Source: Vibrio quintilis (lineage in GTDB: Bacteria; Pseudomonadota; Gammaproteobacteria; Enterobacterales; Vibrionaceae). From it: DNA of 64,000 nt. The stretch's first letter is position 1. The number at the start of each line of letters is the position of its first letter. Location: positions 1,054,001 to 1,118,000 of the forward strand of contig NZ_AP024897.1 of assembly GCF_024529975.1 (NCBI RefSeq), given 5' to 3'. Positions 8,568 through 17,263 of this stretch are shown here, piece after piece. The position numbers and the translations under genes are program-made. The notes below the pieces were generated by a model. It was given only the letters and a program-made list of their open reading frames with translations, did no database searches and had not been told where the DNA came from.

Positions 8568-9491
8568 ATGAGACCTGCAAACAGAACAATCAACCGATGG
8601 TCAGCCTTGCTGATCACTGCAATAACGCCCTTGATTTGGGGAAGCACCTATATTGTAACCAGCGAATTACTGCCGCCGGATATGCCGCTTCTGGCATCTG
8701 CGATCAGAGCATTACCGGCCGGGCTGATTCTGATTGCTTTTTCCCGCACGCTGCCTGATCCGCGCTGGTGGTTCAGGCTGGCGGTTCTGGGTGGGTTAAA
8801 TATCGGGCTGTTTTTTTACTGCCTGTTTTATGCCGCCTACTCACTGCCGGGCGGCATGGCAGCACTGGTCATGTCGTCACAACCGCTGGTGGTGCTTTTG
8901 ATGAGTCACTTTCTGCTCAACAGTCCGCTCAATACCAGACATTTTCTGGCGGCAGGAACCGGGATTGCCGGGATTGCGATGCTGGTGCTGAATGCGCAGG
9001 TGGCTTTGAACGGCATGGGCTTGTTGATGGGATTACTGGGGACGTTCAGTATGGCAACCGGTCTGGTGCTGACCAAGCTCTGGGGGCGTCCGGCGGGAAT
9101 GAGTCTGACCGGATTTACCGGCTGGCAGCTTGTTTTCGGCGGGTTCATGCTTGCGCCGGTTGCGCTTTGGCAGGAAGGTTTACCTGCAACTCTGACGACC
9201 GATAATCTGCTGGGGTACGCTTATCTGTGTCTGGCCGGAGCGGTGTTTGCTTATGCCATCTGGTTTTGGGGTATCGAAAGGTTGCCTGCGGTGACACTCT
9301 CTTTCCTTGGATTTCTCAGCCCGTTATCAGCCTGTGTGTTTGGCTATCTGATTCTGGGAGAGACCCTGAGCGGATTTCAGCTTGCCGGTGCGATGGCGAT
9401 TTTGGTTTCAATCGCATTGATTACGCTGAATCGCTCTGAATCAGAGAGTCGTGTGAAAGCGACCCCTGCTCATAAGCCTGTTCAGTCATGA
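8568..9491 (+). CDS. EamA/DMT-family transporter
   Basis: 307 residues with about ten membrane segments in two EamA repeats (residues about 12-140 and 150-290). The opening TPLIWGSTYIVTSELLPPDM and the repeated pattern of Gly-rich helices are typical of the drug/metabolite transporter superfamily (YdcZ/RhtA/EamA branch). Start ATG 8568 has AGGAAAT upstream. It is divergent from the marR gene, with two operator-like palindromes between them, so expression is probably MarR-controlled. Substrate unknown; likely an exporter of a metabolite or drug in the inner membrane. Confidence 0.85.
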   Translation: MRPANRTINRWSALLITAITPLIWGSTYIVTSELLPPDMPLLASAIRALPAGLILIAFSRTLPDPRWWFRLAVLGGLNIGLFFYCLFYAAYSLPGGMAALVMSSQPLVVLLMSHFLLNSPLNTRHFLAAGTGIAGIAMLVLNAQVALNGMGLLMGLLGTFSMATGLVLTKLWGRPAGMSLTGFTGWQLVFGGFMLAPVALWQEGLPATLTTDNLLGYAYLCLAGAVFAYAIWFWGIERLPAVTLSFLGFLSPLSACVFGYLILGETLSGFQLAGAMAILVSIALITLNRSESESRVKATPAHKPVQS

Positions 9492-9591
9492 ATGATGAAG
9501 AGGACCGGCTTGACTATACGTAAGTTTTTACTGCTGTAAATTTTTAACAATCAGAACCAAATTAACTTAATGCTCAACAAAGGATACGACG

Positions 9592-10191
9592 ATGAAACTG
9601 ATGATTATTTCCGGAAGCCAGCGTGCTCATTCAAAAAGCCTGTTAACGGCGCAATATCTGTCTTCTCTGGCTGCGGAAAGCGGGTTTAAGGACAGCTCAG
9701 TCTTGGATTTACACGCATTGAACCTGCCATTATGGAATGAAGATTTTTGGCAGAAAGACAGTGAAAGCTGGTCGTGCTGGCAGCCGGTCAAAGCAGCTCT
9801 GAAAGAAGCAGATGCATTTATCCTGATTACACCTGAGTGGCACGGCATGGCGACACCGGCGCTGAAGAATTTTCTGCTGCTGACCACGGACCAGGAGATG
9901 GCGCATAAACCGGCTTTACTTGCCAGTGTCTCAGCCAGTGTGAATGGTGTTTACCCCATCAGTGAACTGAGAATGACCGGCAGTAAAAATAATCATGTGT
10001 GCTTTTTACCGGATCATCTGATTTTTCGTGATATAGAAACCTTGCTGGATGATGAACTGAACTGTCATGATGCGCGGTTTGATGAACGGGCCCGTTATAC
10101 AATGAAATTACTTTCCGCTTACGCGCAGGCGCTGGCACCGGTGCATGAAGGCATGCCGGAGGAGGGCGCGGCTTTTCGTTATGGGATGTAG
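9592..10191 (+). CDS. NAD(P)H-dependent FMN reductase (flavodoxin-like fold)
   Basis: 199 residues. It begins with KLMIISGSQRAHSKSLLTA, where the GS-R-x-x-S-x-S/T loop binds the FMN phosphate. The central TPEWHGMATPALKNFL corresponds to the PEYN-x-S-x-P-LKN motif of the FMN_red family (Pfam family of NADPH-dependent FMN reductases), with Tyr replaced by Trp-His. The cytoplasmic enzyme reduces flavin or quinone/azo-like substrates; the true substrate is unknown. AAAGGA lies upstream of ATG 9592. A terminator follows at 10271. Confidence 0.8.
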   Translation: MKLMIISGSQRAHSKSLLTAQYLSSLAAESGFKDSSVLDLHALNLPLWNEDFWQKDSESWSCWQPVKAALKEADAFILITPEWHGMATPALKNFLLLTTDQEMAHKPALLASVSASVNGVYPISELRMTGSKNNHVCFLPDHLIFRDIETLLDDELNCHDARFDERARYTMKLLSAYAQALAPVHEGMPEEGAAFRYGM

Positions 10192-10270
10192 GTATGTCAG
10201 TTTATCTGGTATGCAGGACTGCCCGGAAGAATGGCCGGGGCCGGTTGATCTCATCTCCGGCCCCGGTTCA

Positions 10271-10312
10271 TTCAGCCTGACAGAGGCAGTGGAACTGACA
10301 GGCTGAATTTTC
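10271..10312 (+). terminator. Rho-independent terminator after the FMN reductase gene
   Basis: TTCAGCCTG (10271-10279) pairs with CAGGCTGAA (10299-10307), followed by TTTT. A second GC-rich hairpin, CCGGGGCCGG / CCGGCCCCGG at 10235-10266, lies immediately upstream. Confidence 0.65.
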
Positions 10313-10325
10313 ATTTACGGCAAGA

Positions 10326-11045
10326 TCAGTTGGTTTGAATGATTTCTTCCTGATGCGTTGTTCTGTGGTCTTTGTGCTTTCTTGTCAGGTAAAGCTCGCA
10401 GGACACAGCAGAAATTGCGATCATGGCGTAGCACAAGAGTTCAATGCCTTCTTCGATGGCATTTTTGACCACTCTGACATAGCCATCCTGCATGACAAGT
10501 TTCCAGAAACTGGCTTCTCCCATCAGGCGGGAAAAAACAAGCAGTATCATCAGAGAAGCGATCAGCAGGCGCATATTGGGAGCACTGCAGATACTTCCGA
10601 GAGAAAACCACGCCTGTTGCCGGCCTGAAACTGCATAGAGAACCGCTGCGATGGTGACAAGCAGAGCCGGATAAACCCAGAAGCCATGTGAGATTTCGTC
10701 AAACAGAAAGTCTAACTCCCTGATGAACAGAACCGTGAAAAATCCGGCGATCAGAATCGCGCTATGACGAAGTTCCGGACGATGAAATTTAATCCGGTAG
10801 AAGGCGACGATAGTGATTCCCAGCAGTATTTGCTGGACGCATTCTGTCATGGAAACCTCATCGATCGAATGATCGCCATAGAGGATATCGAATCTCAGGC
10901 ATAAGTTAACCAGTAACCCGGCGCCAATGGTCATCAGCGCAATCAATAATAGTTTGAAGATGATATTTTTAGTTCGTTCGTGTTGATAAGATAAGTCCGG
11001 AGACTGGGCTGCTTTTGTTTTATGTGTATTATGCAGATTTTTCAT
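10326..11045 (-). CDS. Uncharacterised polytopic membrane protein
   Basis: 239 residues with about six predicted membrane segments (starting near residues 30, 68, 95, 120, 152 and 190). The N-terminus (about 27 residues) is polar and cytosolic, and a charged His/Lys-rich tail (TRKHKDHRTTHQEE) closes the protein. I recognise no catalytic motif and no family. It is monocistronic and convergent with the FMN reductase gene. The reading frame has good codon usage and a well-defined start, so it is probably a real gene. Confidence 0.6.
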   Translation of the reverse strand: MKNLHNTHKTKAAQSPDLSYQHERTKNIIFKLLLIALMTIGAGLLVNLCLRFDILYGDHSIDEVSMTECVQQILLGITIVAFYRIKFHRPELRHSAILIAGFFTVLFIRELDFLFDEISHGFWVYPALLVTIAAVLYAVSGRQQAWFSLGSICSAPNMRLLIASLMILLVFSRLMGEASFWKLVMQDGYVRVVKNAIEEGIELLCYAMIAISAVSCELYLTRKHKDHRTTHQEEIIQTN

Positions 11046-11732
11046 TGTATTACCTGTGCGTATTTGTCTGGTTACGTCTCTTCAAATACAAAGAGGTTGT
11101 TTGGGTATACATGTCTGAAAATAAAATCAGAGACATCTCACAATTTTATCGCTGTGGGGGTTAAGAGATGGTAAAAACTCATTCTGTTTCATATCAGAAG
11201 CGGAGCGGTTAATAAGTCATCAGATGAATATAATTTCCCCGTTTTCAGGCGAATTTATAAGCACTTGTCAGTTCCGGAATTAAAGTTGAGCCTGTTTCTG
11301 CCGAAAGTTATTTAATATACCCGGAGCTGCTGAAGGTGCTTTTGTACCGGCTGGTCCGGCTATTGACATGAGTCTGACAGCTGGTGCTGATGATGAATCA
11401 GATCAACGGGGTATGTCCGGGATGCTGAGACATGCTGAACAGGTTCTTCTAAATTTTCAGTGGACTGTGTTAGACTACGCACGAGTGTCTTAGGCTGTGT
11501 GCTATGATCATGAGATGTCAGGGAGAATGATTGCATTGGATCATAAAGTGTCAGGTTGTTGTGGCCGGGGTGCTGGTCGTTATGACTAAGGTCATCAGGC
11601 TAGCAGTATGGTTATCGTGTCGGAGTGTCAGGTTGTGGCATAACCGCAAATCTGTCTGAGAGACGTCACTTTCTCATGAGCATTCAGAAATGATGAATTA
11701 TTTAAATAAGCAGAAATCAGATAGTAAGTAAA
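11046..11732. other. 687-bp intergenic region without a gene
   Basis: No convincing coding sequence. It contains two copies of the 13-mer AGTGTCAGGTTGT (11547-11559 and 11624-11636) and a related AGTGTCTTAGGCTGTG at 11484-11499. Otherwise only promoter-like AT-rich stretches are visible. Confidence 0.5.
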
Positions 11733-13385
11733 ATGCAGTCTAAGCCAAAACCATTAAATGTGATGATAATTGAAGAAGACCACATGTTGTCTTCTTCGAT
11801 GAAAAACATGCTGAAAAAAATGGGTTTTGAGGATTCCCGGATTCACAAAGCTCCGAATCTGGCTGTATTCCGGACACTTGTCAGTAAGTATACGTTTTAT
11901 CTGATTGTTTGCCGCTATTCGATCAAAGATAAGCCCATTGGTCGTAAATACTTATATCTCTATCGCGAATGTGAACGTTTTTCATACGACTGTTCGTTTG
12001 TGTTTCTGTCGGATAAAGCGACTGGTGGTTCACGGCGTGAAATCGAAGAACTATTTCCTGACAGCATTCTTGAAATTCCCTTTAACTACAATGAATTTAA
12101 GCCATTAATTAATGAAAGCCTGATGAAACGAAAAATTCTGTCTGCCGTTTACCGGGAGATAGATAAAGGCCACTTCAAGCGTGCTATTGAAATATGTGAA
12201 CAGCTTTCAAAGAAAAATAATATATGGTGGATTGATTTATATAAGGTCATTATTGAGTGCTATATCTCTCAGAAAAAATATAAGCTGGCAATAAAAACCC
12301 TGAATGATTTAAGGACAAAAGATACCAGTGAATGGCCTCTGATAAAGCTGATTGAACTCAATTCAGTGCTGGGAAATGAAGAAGAAGTGCTGGCACTGGC
12401 CCATGAATTTGAGGTATTGGGCTATCCGGAACACCCGATCGTTTCCGAGGTTACAGCGCACCAGTCTATTCTTGACAGTGATATTAAAAAAGCACTTGAG
12501 TTGATTAAGAAGATCGTCCTGCGTTATCCGCACTTAATTGATGCGACTGTCAATCTTGCCTATCTGTATATTGCTTTTGATGATTACCGTAAGGCTTATG
12601 CATTTATGTCGAAGGTTGATTACGATCTGATCTTAAATGAGCAGCAATTTTTTGCGGTGGAAGAAGTTAAAACATTTCTGGAAATCATGCTGGATTCTAA
12701 GCGCGGCAATCCGTATGACAGCCGGGCTCTCGGGCCAAAACTGACCAAAATAATGAACCTGGATGGTAAGCAGGTTGATGATCTGAAGTTAACCAAAAGG
12801 CTTTATCAGATTGTCCGGGATATTACGACCCGCAACCCCGTGTGTGCAGCAAAAAGAATTCAGGAAATGTATAGCAAGACGCAGTTGCCGCACAGAAAAC
12901 TGCTGCTGATGGCGGTTGCCTATCATCTTGGGTTTACCGATGAACTCACCGGGTGGCTGGATTCTGAGACCGAACGTTTGTCTGAGGTCCGGCATATCAA
13001 TGCTGCTGTGACAATTACCTTATGCCGAAAGCTCTATGAACTGAAAGATCAGAAGCTGGAAAAAATCGGCAAGGCGACCGAATTAGAAGAGCAGGGACGG
13101 GTGCTTGAATCTTTAGCGATATTATCCAAAGAAATTCCCAGCCTGATTACGCACCATTCTAATTTTGTCAATGCGATGATTAAATATAAATTATCGATTG
13201 ATGATGATATTAATATGCTGACATCGCAGTTTAAGTCCAGCATTGCTGTTGTATTTAAGAATCTGCAGCGGCAGGATCCAAACCATCCGAAACTTACAAA
13301 TATTAAGAAAGTTCAGGGAATGGTTTTATCGAAACTGGAAATTGAGAAAAGAAAAGCGCAAAGCCAGCAAAGAGCCAGGGGTTAA
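11733..13385 (+). CDS. Degenerate response-regulator receiver fused to TPR repeats
   Basis: 550 residues. Residues about 8-125 form a CheY-like receiver fold: NVMIIEEDHML keeps the acidic pocket (E14, E15, D16). The phospho-acceptor position in the strand FYLIVCRYSI holds Arg61 instead of Asp, and the conserved Lys after the last strand is replaced (EIPFNYNEF). Residues about 135-540 are alpha-helical TPR-like repeats (KGHFKRAIEICEQLSKK, KYKLAIKTLNDLR, DDYRKAYAFMSKV). Receiver-TPR proteins with an intact Asp are common in vibrios and Shewanella; this one should not be phosphorylated by the normal route. No output DNA-binding domain; protein-protein signalling is inferred. Confidence 0.75.
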   Translation: MQSKPKPLNVMIIEEDHMLSSSMKNMLKKMGFEDSRIHKAPNLAVFRTLVSKYTFYLIVCRYSIKDKPIGRKYLYLYRECERFSYDCSFVFLSDKATGGSRREIEELFPDSILEIPFNYNEFKPLINESLMKRKILSAVYREIDKGHFKRAIEICEQLSKKNNIWWIDLYKVIIECYISQKKYKLAIKTLNDLRTKDTSEWPLIKLIELNSVLGNEEEVLALAHEFEVLGYPEHPIVSEVTAHQSILDSDIKKALELIKKIVLRYPHLIDATVNLAYLYIAFDDYRKAYAFMSKVDYDLILNEQQFFAVEEVKTFLEIMLDSKRGNPYDSRALGPKLTKIMNLDGKQVDDLKLTKRLYQIVRDITTRNPVCAAKRIQEMYSKTQLPHRKLLLMAVAYHLGFTDELTGWLDSETERLSEVRHINAAVTITLCRKLYELKDQKLEKIGKATELEEQGRVLESLAILSKEIPSLITHHSNFVNAMIKYKLSIDDDINMLTSQFKSSIAVVFKNLQRQDPNHPKLTNIKKVQGMVLSKLEIEKRKAQSQQRARG

Positions 13386-13387
13386 GA

Positions 13388-13412
13388 TAAATGCCTGTCC
13401 GGGCATTTATTT
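13388..13412. terminator. Shared bidirectional terminator
   Basis: TAAATGCC (13388-13395) pairs with GGCATTTA (13402-13409), followed by TTTGACTTT. It lies 3 bp after the stop of the receiver-TPR gene and overlaps the stop codon of the convergent gene (13407). Confidence 0.65.
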
Positions 13413-13835
13413 GACTTTGGTCTGAATAAATTTACTGTACGTTGTCACTTGTCCGTTAATATATTCAATTCCACCGTGGATGTTATTTTCTGTTTGACCC
13501 ACGATCTGATATTCGACAATAAATTCACCACTGACAACTTTCACAAATAAAAAGCCATCAACGACTTTCCACAAGCCATGTAAAATCTGTGCACCAAACA
13601 GGTCTTTTTCTGTGAGTGTGCCATCCGGAGAAAAGTTTAATACCGACGATGCACCATCAATATTTGTTTTTACCCAGGCTTGTTGATGGACTTCATATTT
13701 TAATATTTTCCGTCTTGTTTTCATCCACTCCTGAAATATCTTCATCTGGGCCGGACTTAATACAGGCAGGTCTTCCATCTCTAACAGAGTGTGATGATAT
13801 TCATACCAGAAAAGTTGCAAATGAAGTAATTTCAT
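13407..13835 (-). CDS. Uncharacterised protein, 142 residues
   Basis: Soluble protein with no signal peptide or membrane segment. The N-terminal half is helical and Trp/Lys-rich (SPAQMKIFQEWMKTRRKIL); the C-terminal half looks like beta strands (LWKVVDGFLFVKVVSGEFIV). I recognise no family. It is convergent with the receiver-TPR gene and shares a terminator with it. No partner gene is evident upstream. Confidence 0.55.
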   Translation of the reverse strand: MKLLHLQLFWYEYHHTLLEMEDLPVLSPAQMKIFQEWMKTRRKILKYEVHQQAWVKTNIDGASSVLNFSPDGTLTEKDLFGAQILHGLWKVVDGFLFVKVVSGEFIVEYQIVGQTENNIHGGIEYINGQVTTYSKFIQTKVK

Positions 13836-13875
13836 GATCGATCAGTGACGTATAAAGAAGGGCAACACTTTGATG

Positions 13876-14017
13876 GATGAAAAGCATGATGTCAACTTTT
13901 CTCTGCCCTCATCACCATGTTCAGATAGCGGGAAAACCTGAGCCCGGAGTCATTGCTCAGGCTTTTCCTGTCTTGATCATGGCGTGAGTCGATACTTTTC
14001 ATCAACATCATGCTTTT
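13876..14017. repeat. Nested inverted-repeat element (about 140 bp)
   Basis: AAAAGCATGATG (13880-13891) and CATCATGCTTTT (14006-14017) form a perfect 12-bp inverted repeat. The overlapping pair GATGAAAAG (13876-13884) / CTTTTCATC (13995-14003) forms a second possible pairing. Inside sits a strong hairpin, GGAAAACCTGAGC (13931-13943) with GCTCAGGCTTTTCC (13955-13968). It lies in the 320-bp gap between the unknown gene and ulaE, which holds no other gene. Confidence 0.5.
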
Positions 14018-14155
14018 GTTTTTATCCGGAGGTCTTTCTGCTGTTTCTTACCCTGATTTTTACATCATGAGTAATGATTTGCAGAATTGAGCATGCCTCC
14101 TTTGGCTATTGTGTCCGGGGGTATGACATGCGGATGGCGCTGTCATGTAACACAA

Positions 14156-15037
14156 CTATATCGCGAACAGGGTCGGCAGGTCCGCTTGCTCACAGGCTTG
14201 ATTGAGTCGTGCCTGTGCCGTAAGTATGTGTTCTTTCCAGTGTTCATCCTGAGCCCACATCTCAATCACTAAAGGAACGACACAATCAAATTTCTTTAAT
14301 GTGTTAAAAATGGCATTGAAGTCGACCTCGCCTTCGCCTATCACCAGATCTCTGAATTGTCCGGGGAAATCATCAGTCACTTTCAGGGTGTCTTTGAGAT
14401 GAATCTGGGTAATATGAGGCATACTGAGCGCGAGCTCAGTACAAACATCATAGTTCCAGCCGGAGATATTGCCGATATCGGGGTAAGCGGTAAAGCAGGG
14501 TGAGTTGATCTCGCGGTTTAATACTTCAAACTTGCTCAGAGAATTGAGATAGTCCGTATCCATGATCTCGACAGCCAGCATCACACCGGCACGTTCCGCC
14601 ATTTTTGCCGCCTGTTTCATTCCCCGGATAAAATTAGCATGAGTTGTCTGACTGGCGGGTTCGTAATACACGTCATAACCGGCCAGCTGGATGGTTCTGA
14701 TGCCAAGTTTATAAGCCAGTGTGATCGCTTTTTCCATATGGATTCTGGCTTGTTCCCGGATGACCGGATCTAATGAACCAAACGGATATTTCCGGTGCGC
14801 ACTTAAACACATTGACTGCAGCGGCATCTGATATTGTTCGCACAAACGCCGGAGCTGATAAATAGTTTCATCGTCCCAGTCCAGACGTTGTCTTCGCTGG
14901 TCTGATTCGTCGACGGATATTTCCAGAAAGTCAAAACCAAGCGATCGGGTGGTTTGTATTTTTTCTTCCCAGGTCATCTGAGCCGGAAGTGCTTTTTCAT
15001 ACAGACCGGTACGGTGGCGTTTCAGGTGTTGGTACAT
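14156..15037 (-). CDS. ulaE: L-xylulose/L-ribulose-5-phosphate 3-epimerase (UlaE-type)
   Basis: 293 residues, TIM-barrel of the AP-endonuclease-2/xylose-isomerase-like fold. GLYEKALPAQMTWEEKI, LGFDFLEISVDESD, SMCLSAHRKYPFGS, IQLAGYDVYYE and VEIMDTDYLNS correspond closely to E. coli UlaE, including the metal-site Glu and Asp/His residues. It converts L-xylulose 5-phosphate to L-ribulose 5-phosphate, the third catabolic step after ascorbate uptake. It is the last gene of the ula operon, 4 bp after ulaD. Confidence 0.92.
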   Translation of the reverse strand: MYQHLKRHRTGLYEKALPAQMTWEEKIQTTRSLGFDFLEISVDESDQRRQRLDWDDETIYQLRRLCEQYQMPLQSMCLSAHRKYPFGSLDPVIREQARIHMEKAITLAYKLGIRTIQLAGYDVYYEPASQTTHANFIRGMKQAAKMAERAGVMLAVEIMDTDYLNSLSKFEVLNREINSPCFTAYPDIGNISGWNYDVCTELALSMPHITQIHLKDTLKVTDDFPGQFRDLVIGEGEVDFNAIFNTLKKFDCVVPLVIEMWAQDEHWKEHILTAQARLNQACEQADLPTLFAI

Positions 15038-15041
15038 ATGA

Positions 15042-15689
15042 CTATCCCCAGAAGCGGTTAATCTCAGTTTTCAGTGCTTCAGCTGTTTCCTGGCCTTTTT
15101 CACCGGCCAGTGCCCGGCCGGCAATAAATGCTTTGGCGTTAATGCCGGCAAATAGGTAGATGTCCTGAGGCACAATCCCACCGGTGATTGACAGTTCCAG
15201 CCCCAGTTCAGAAAGCTGACGCATTTTTTCTATATCAGCGTCAGTCCAGCCAACACCTGCCAGTTCTGCGTCCCGCGAGCGATGATAAATGGCCTGCGTA
15301 ATGCCCAAATCAACCCACGCTTTGGCATCTTCCATCGTCCAGTTGCCGTAAATTTCTATCTGGATCTCTCCGTTAAATTCATCGGCGACTTTCTTGCAGG
15401 CACCAATGGTTGCGATATGTGCCGCGGCGGAAACGGTAATCCAGTCGGCTCCGGCTTCATAAGCCATCCGGGCCAGAATGGCACCGCCATCGGTGGTTTT
15501 CATGTCACACACCAGAATATGCTCCGGATGTAACTGGCGGAGTGTACTGACGGCATTCATTCCGTCGGCGAAGGCCAGAATCGTGCCGACTTCGATAATG
15601 TCGACAAAGCTTTCAACCCGTCTTGCAACTTCAAGTGCGGAAGGGAGATTGGTCTGATCCAGTGCAATTTGAATGAGTGGTTTAGTCAT
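15042..15689 (-). CDS. ulaD: 3-keto-L-gulonate-6-phosphate decarboxylase
   Basis: 215 residues of the orotidine-monophosphate-decarboxylase-like superfamily. The start LIQIALDQTNLPSALEVA, the Mg-site strand VCDMKTTDGGAILARMAYEA and GITGGIV-like phosphate loop (LSITGGIVPQDI) are diagnostic of UlaD/SgbH enzymes. It decarboxylates 3-keto-L-gulonate 6-phosphate to L-xylulose 5-phosphate in the cytoplasm. It is directly upstream of ulaE in the same operon and 6 bp downstream of a HAD phosphatase gene. Confidence 0.92.
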   Translation of the reverse strand: MTKPLIQIALDQTNLPSALEVARRVESFVDIIEVGTILAFADGMNAVSTLRQLHPEHILVCDMKTTDGGAILARMAYEAGADWITVSAAAHIATIGACKKVADEFNGEIQIEIYGNWTMEDAKAWVDLGITQAIYHRSRDAELAGVGWTDADIEKMRQLSELGLELSITGGIVPQDIYLFAGINAKAFIAGRALAGEKGQETAEALKTEINRFWG

Positions 15690-15695
15690 AATTGT

Positions 15696-16517
15696 TTATC
15701 CTTTAATTTTTTGCAGGATGAGCTCAGCGAGCCCGGTCCCGTTATTATCTGTAGGGCATACCAGACGGGCATGTGTGCGTACGGTGGCATCCGCATTTTG
15801 CATGGCAACACCCAGTCCGGCGTATTGGATCATTGAGATGTCATTATGGTTATCACCGGCAGCCAGCACATGTTCTGATGAATACCCGAGTTCTGAGACA
15901 TATTCAGCCAGTCGTTTGCCTTTGTTATTTCCCTGCGCTGCAAAATCAATCCGGTTTGACCATGAACGCTCCCCGTTAAAGTGCTGCTGAACCCACGGGT
16001 GTTCGATGAAACGTTCGATCGAGCTGGGCATGCCTTCGACGACAAACTTCCAGATATAATCTGCTTCTTTGGCCGTCTCACTGAATGAATCAATGCGCTG
16101 AATGCGCGGCCGGGATTCTGCCGGATATTGTGCAGCCCATTTTTCCAGTGCTTCCATATAAGCAATCGGGTTTTGCCGGGAATAAGTCATCGCATGGGTG
16201 ATATACATCACGACTTTCATCTGAAACTGACCGGCAAGATCAATAAACTTCAGCGCCTGTGGTTTGTCGATTGCATTTTGTTTTAGTACCGTCCCTGACT
16301 GATAATCATAAACATAAGTGCCGTTACAGCAGATGGCCGGTGTAGTCAGGCCCATCGCCTGATAATAAGGCTTGGCCGCTGTATGATGTCGTCCGGTGAC
16401 GATGACCACATGACAATGTTTCTGTGCTTCCCGGATCGCGTGTATTGTTTGTGGCAGAATCGTGTGATCATCTGTGAGAACTGTTCCGTCTAAATCTAAT
16501 GCGAGCACTTTATACAT
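15696..16517 (-). CDS. Cof/YidA-type HAD-superfamily sugar phosphatase within the ula operon
   Basis: 273 residues. HAD motif I is DLDGTVLTDD, motif II lies in VVIVTGRHH, and motif III/IV is AAGDNHNDISM with the upstream Lys in NNKGKRL. The C2-type cap domain lies between, as in Cof/YidA sugar phosphatases, which hydrolyse small phosphosugars. Its place between ulaF and ulaD is not part of the E. coli ula operon. It could relieve accumulation of phosphorylated ascorbate intermediates (inference). Confidence 0.85.
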   Translation of the reverse strand: MYKVLALDLDGTVLTDDHTILPQTIHAIREAQKHCHVVIVTGRHHTAAKPYYQAMGLTTPAICCNGTYVYDYQSGTVLKQNAIDKPQALKFIDLAGQFQMKVVMYITHAMTYSRQNPIAYMEALEKWAAQYPAESRPRIQRIDSFSETAKEADYIWKFVVEGMPSSIERFIEHPWVQQHFNGERSWSNRIDFAAQGNNKGKRLAEYVSELGYSSEHVLAAGDNHNDISMIQYAGLGVAMQNADATVRTHARLVCPTDNNGTGLAELILQKIKG

Positions 16518-16554
16518 CTGTGTTTCCCCGGATTTGATGAAACGTTAAACGACA

Positions 16555-17247
16555 TCAGTGTTGGCCATAGTAGGCGTTGGCACCGTGTTTACGTAAATAA
16601 TGTTTGTCTGACAGCTCCTGCTGGATTTTGATACCGCTGTTGAGTGAGCGGGTCGCGATTGCCATGGCGGCCACTTCTTCCAGAACGACTGCATTATGAA
16701 CGGCATCTCCGGCATCTTTTCCCCATGAAAATGGGGCATGGCCGGCCACGATGACACTGGGCACACTCATCGGGTTGATGTGGCGCAGGGCAAACTCTTC
16801 CACAATGACCAGCCCGGTATTCTTTTCATAATCCTGGGTGATTTCATTTTTTGCCAGACGGCGGGTACAGGGAATATCGCCGTAAAAATAGTCGGCATGG
16901 GTGGTGCCAAGCGCCGGAATATCAAGCCCTGCCTGCGCCCAGATCGTGGCATTGCGGGAGTGGGTATGCACCACGCCGCCAACCTCAGGAAAGGCTTTAT
17001 AAATTTCGATATGTGTGGCGGTATCACTGGAAGGGTTGAGCCGCCCGTCAACCAGTTCACCGTCCAGATCGACAATCACAATGTCGTTCGCTGTCATCTG
17101 GTCGTATTCCACGCCGGATGGTTTGATTGCCAGAATGCCGGATGCCCGATCGATTTCGGACACATTCCCCCAGGTAAAGGTTACCAGCCCGTGCCGGGGG
17201 AGTTTCAGATTGGCTTCGAGAACTTTTTCTTTAAGCTCGCTGTACAT
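16555..17247 (-). CDS. ulaF: L-ribulose-5-phosphate 4-epimerase (UlaF/AraD family)
   Basis: 230 residues, class II aldolase/AraD fold. [35 protein letters not shown] (zinc-binding His pair), [10 protein letters not shown] and [10 protein letters not shown] are the hallmark segments of L-ribulose-5-phosphate 4-epimerases. The product D-xylulose 5-phosphate enters the pentose phosphate pathway. Context (ulaC upstream, ulaD/E downstream) favours UlaF over AraD. It follows ulaC by 16 bp. Confidence 0.92.
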   Translation of the reverse strand: MYSELKEKVLEANLKLPRHGLVTFTWGNVSEIDRASGILAIKPSGVEYDQMTANDIVIVDLDGELVDGRLNPSSDTATHIEIYKAFPEVGGVVHTHSRNATIWAQAGLDIPALGTTHADYFYGDIPCTRRLAKNEITQDYEKNTGLVIVEEFALRHINPMSVPSVIVAGHAPFSWGKDAGDAVHNAVVLEEVAAMAIATRSLNSGIKIQQELSDKHYLRKHGANAYYGQH

Positions 17248-17263
17248 GACATTGCTCCTGTTT

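Noticed and set aside
11320..11345. TATACCCGGAGCTGCTGAAG as a further repeat copy
   Set aside because: Only the first eight bases match the repeat end, and no right end follows; likely chance.
15282..15533. Long plus-strand frames opposite ulaD, ulaF and other ula genes
   Set aside because: They lie opposite well-identified enzymes and have no family resemblance or ribosome site.
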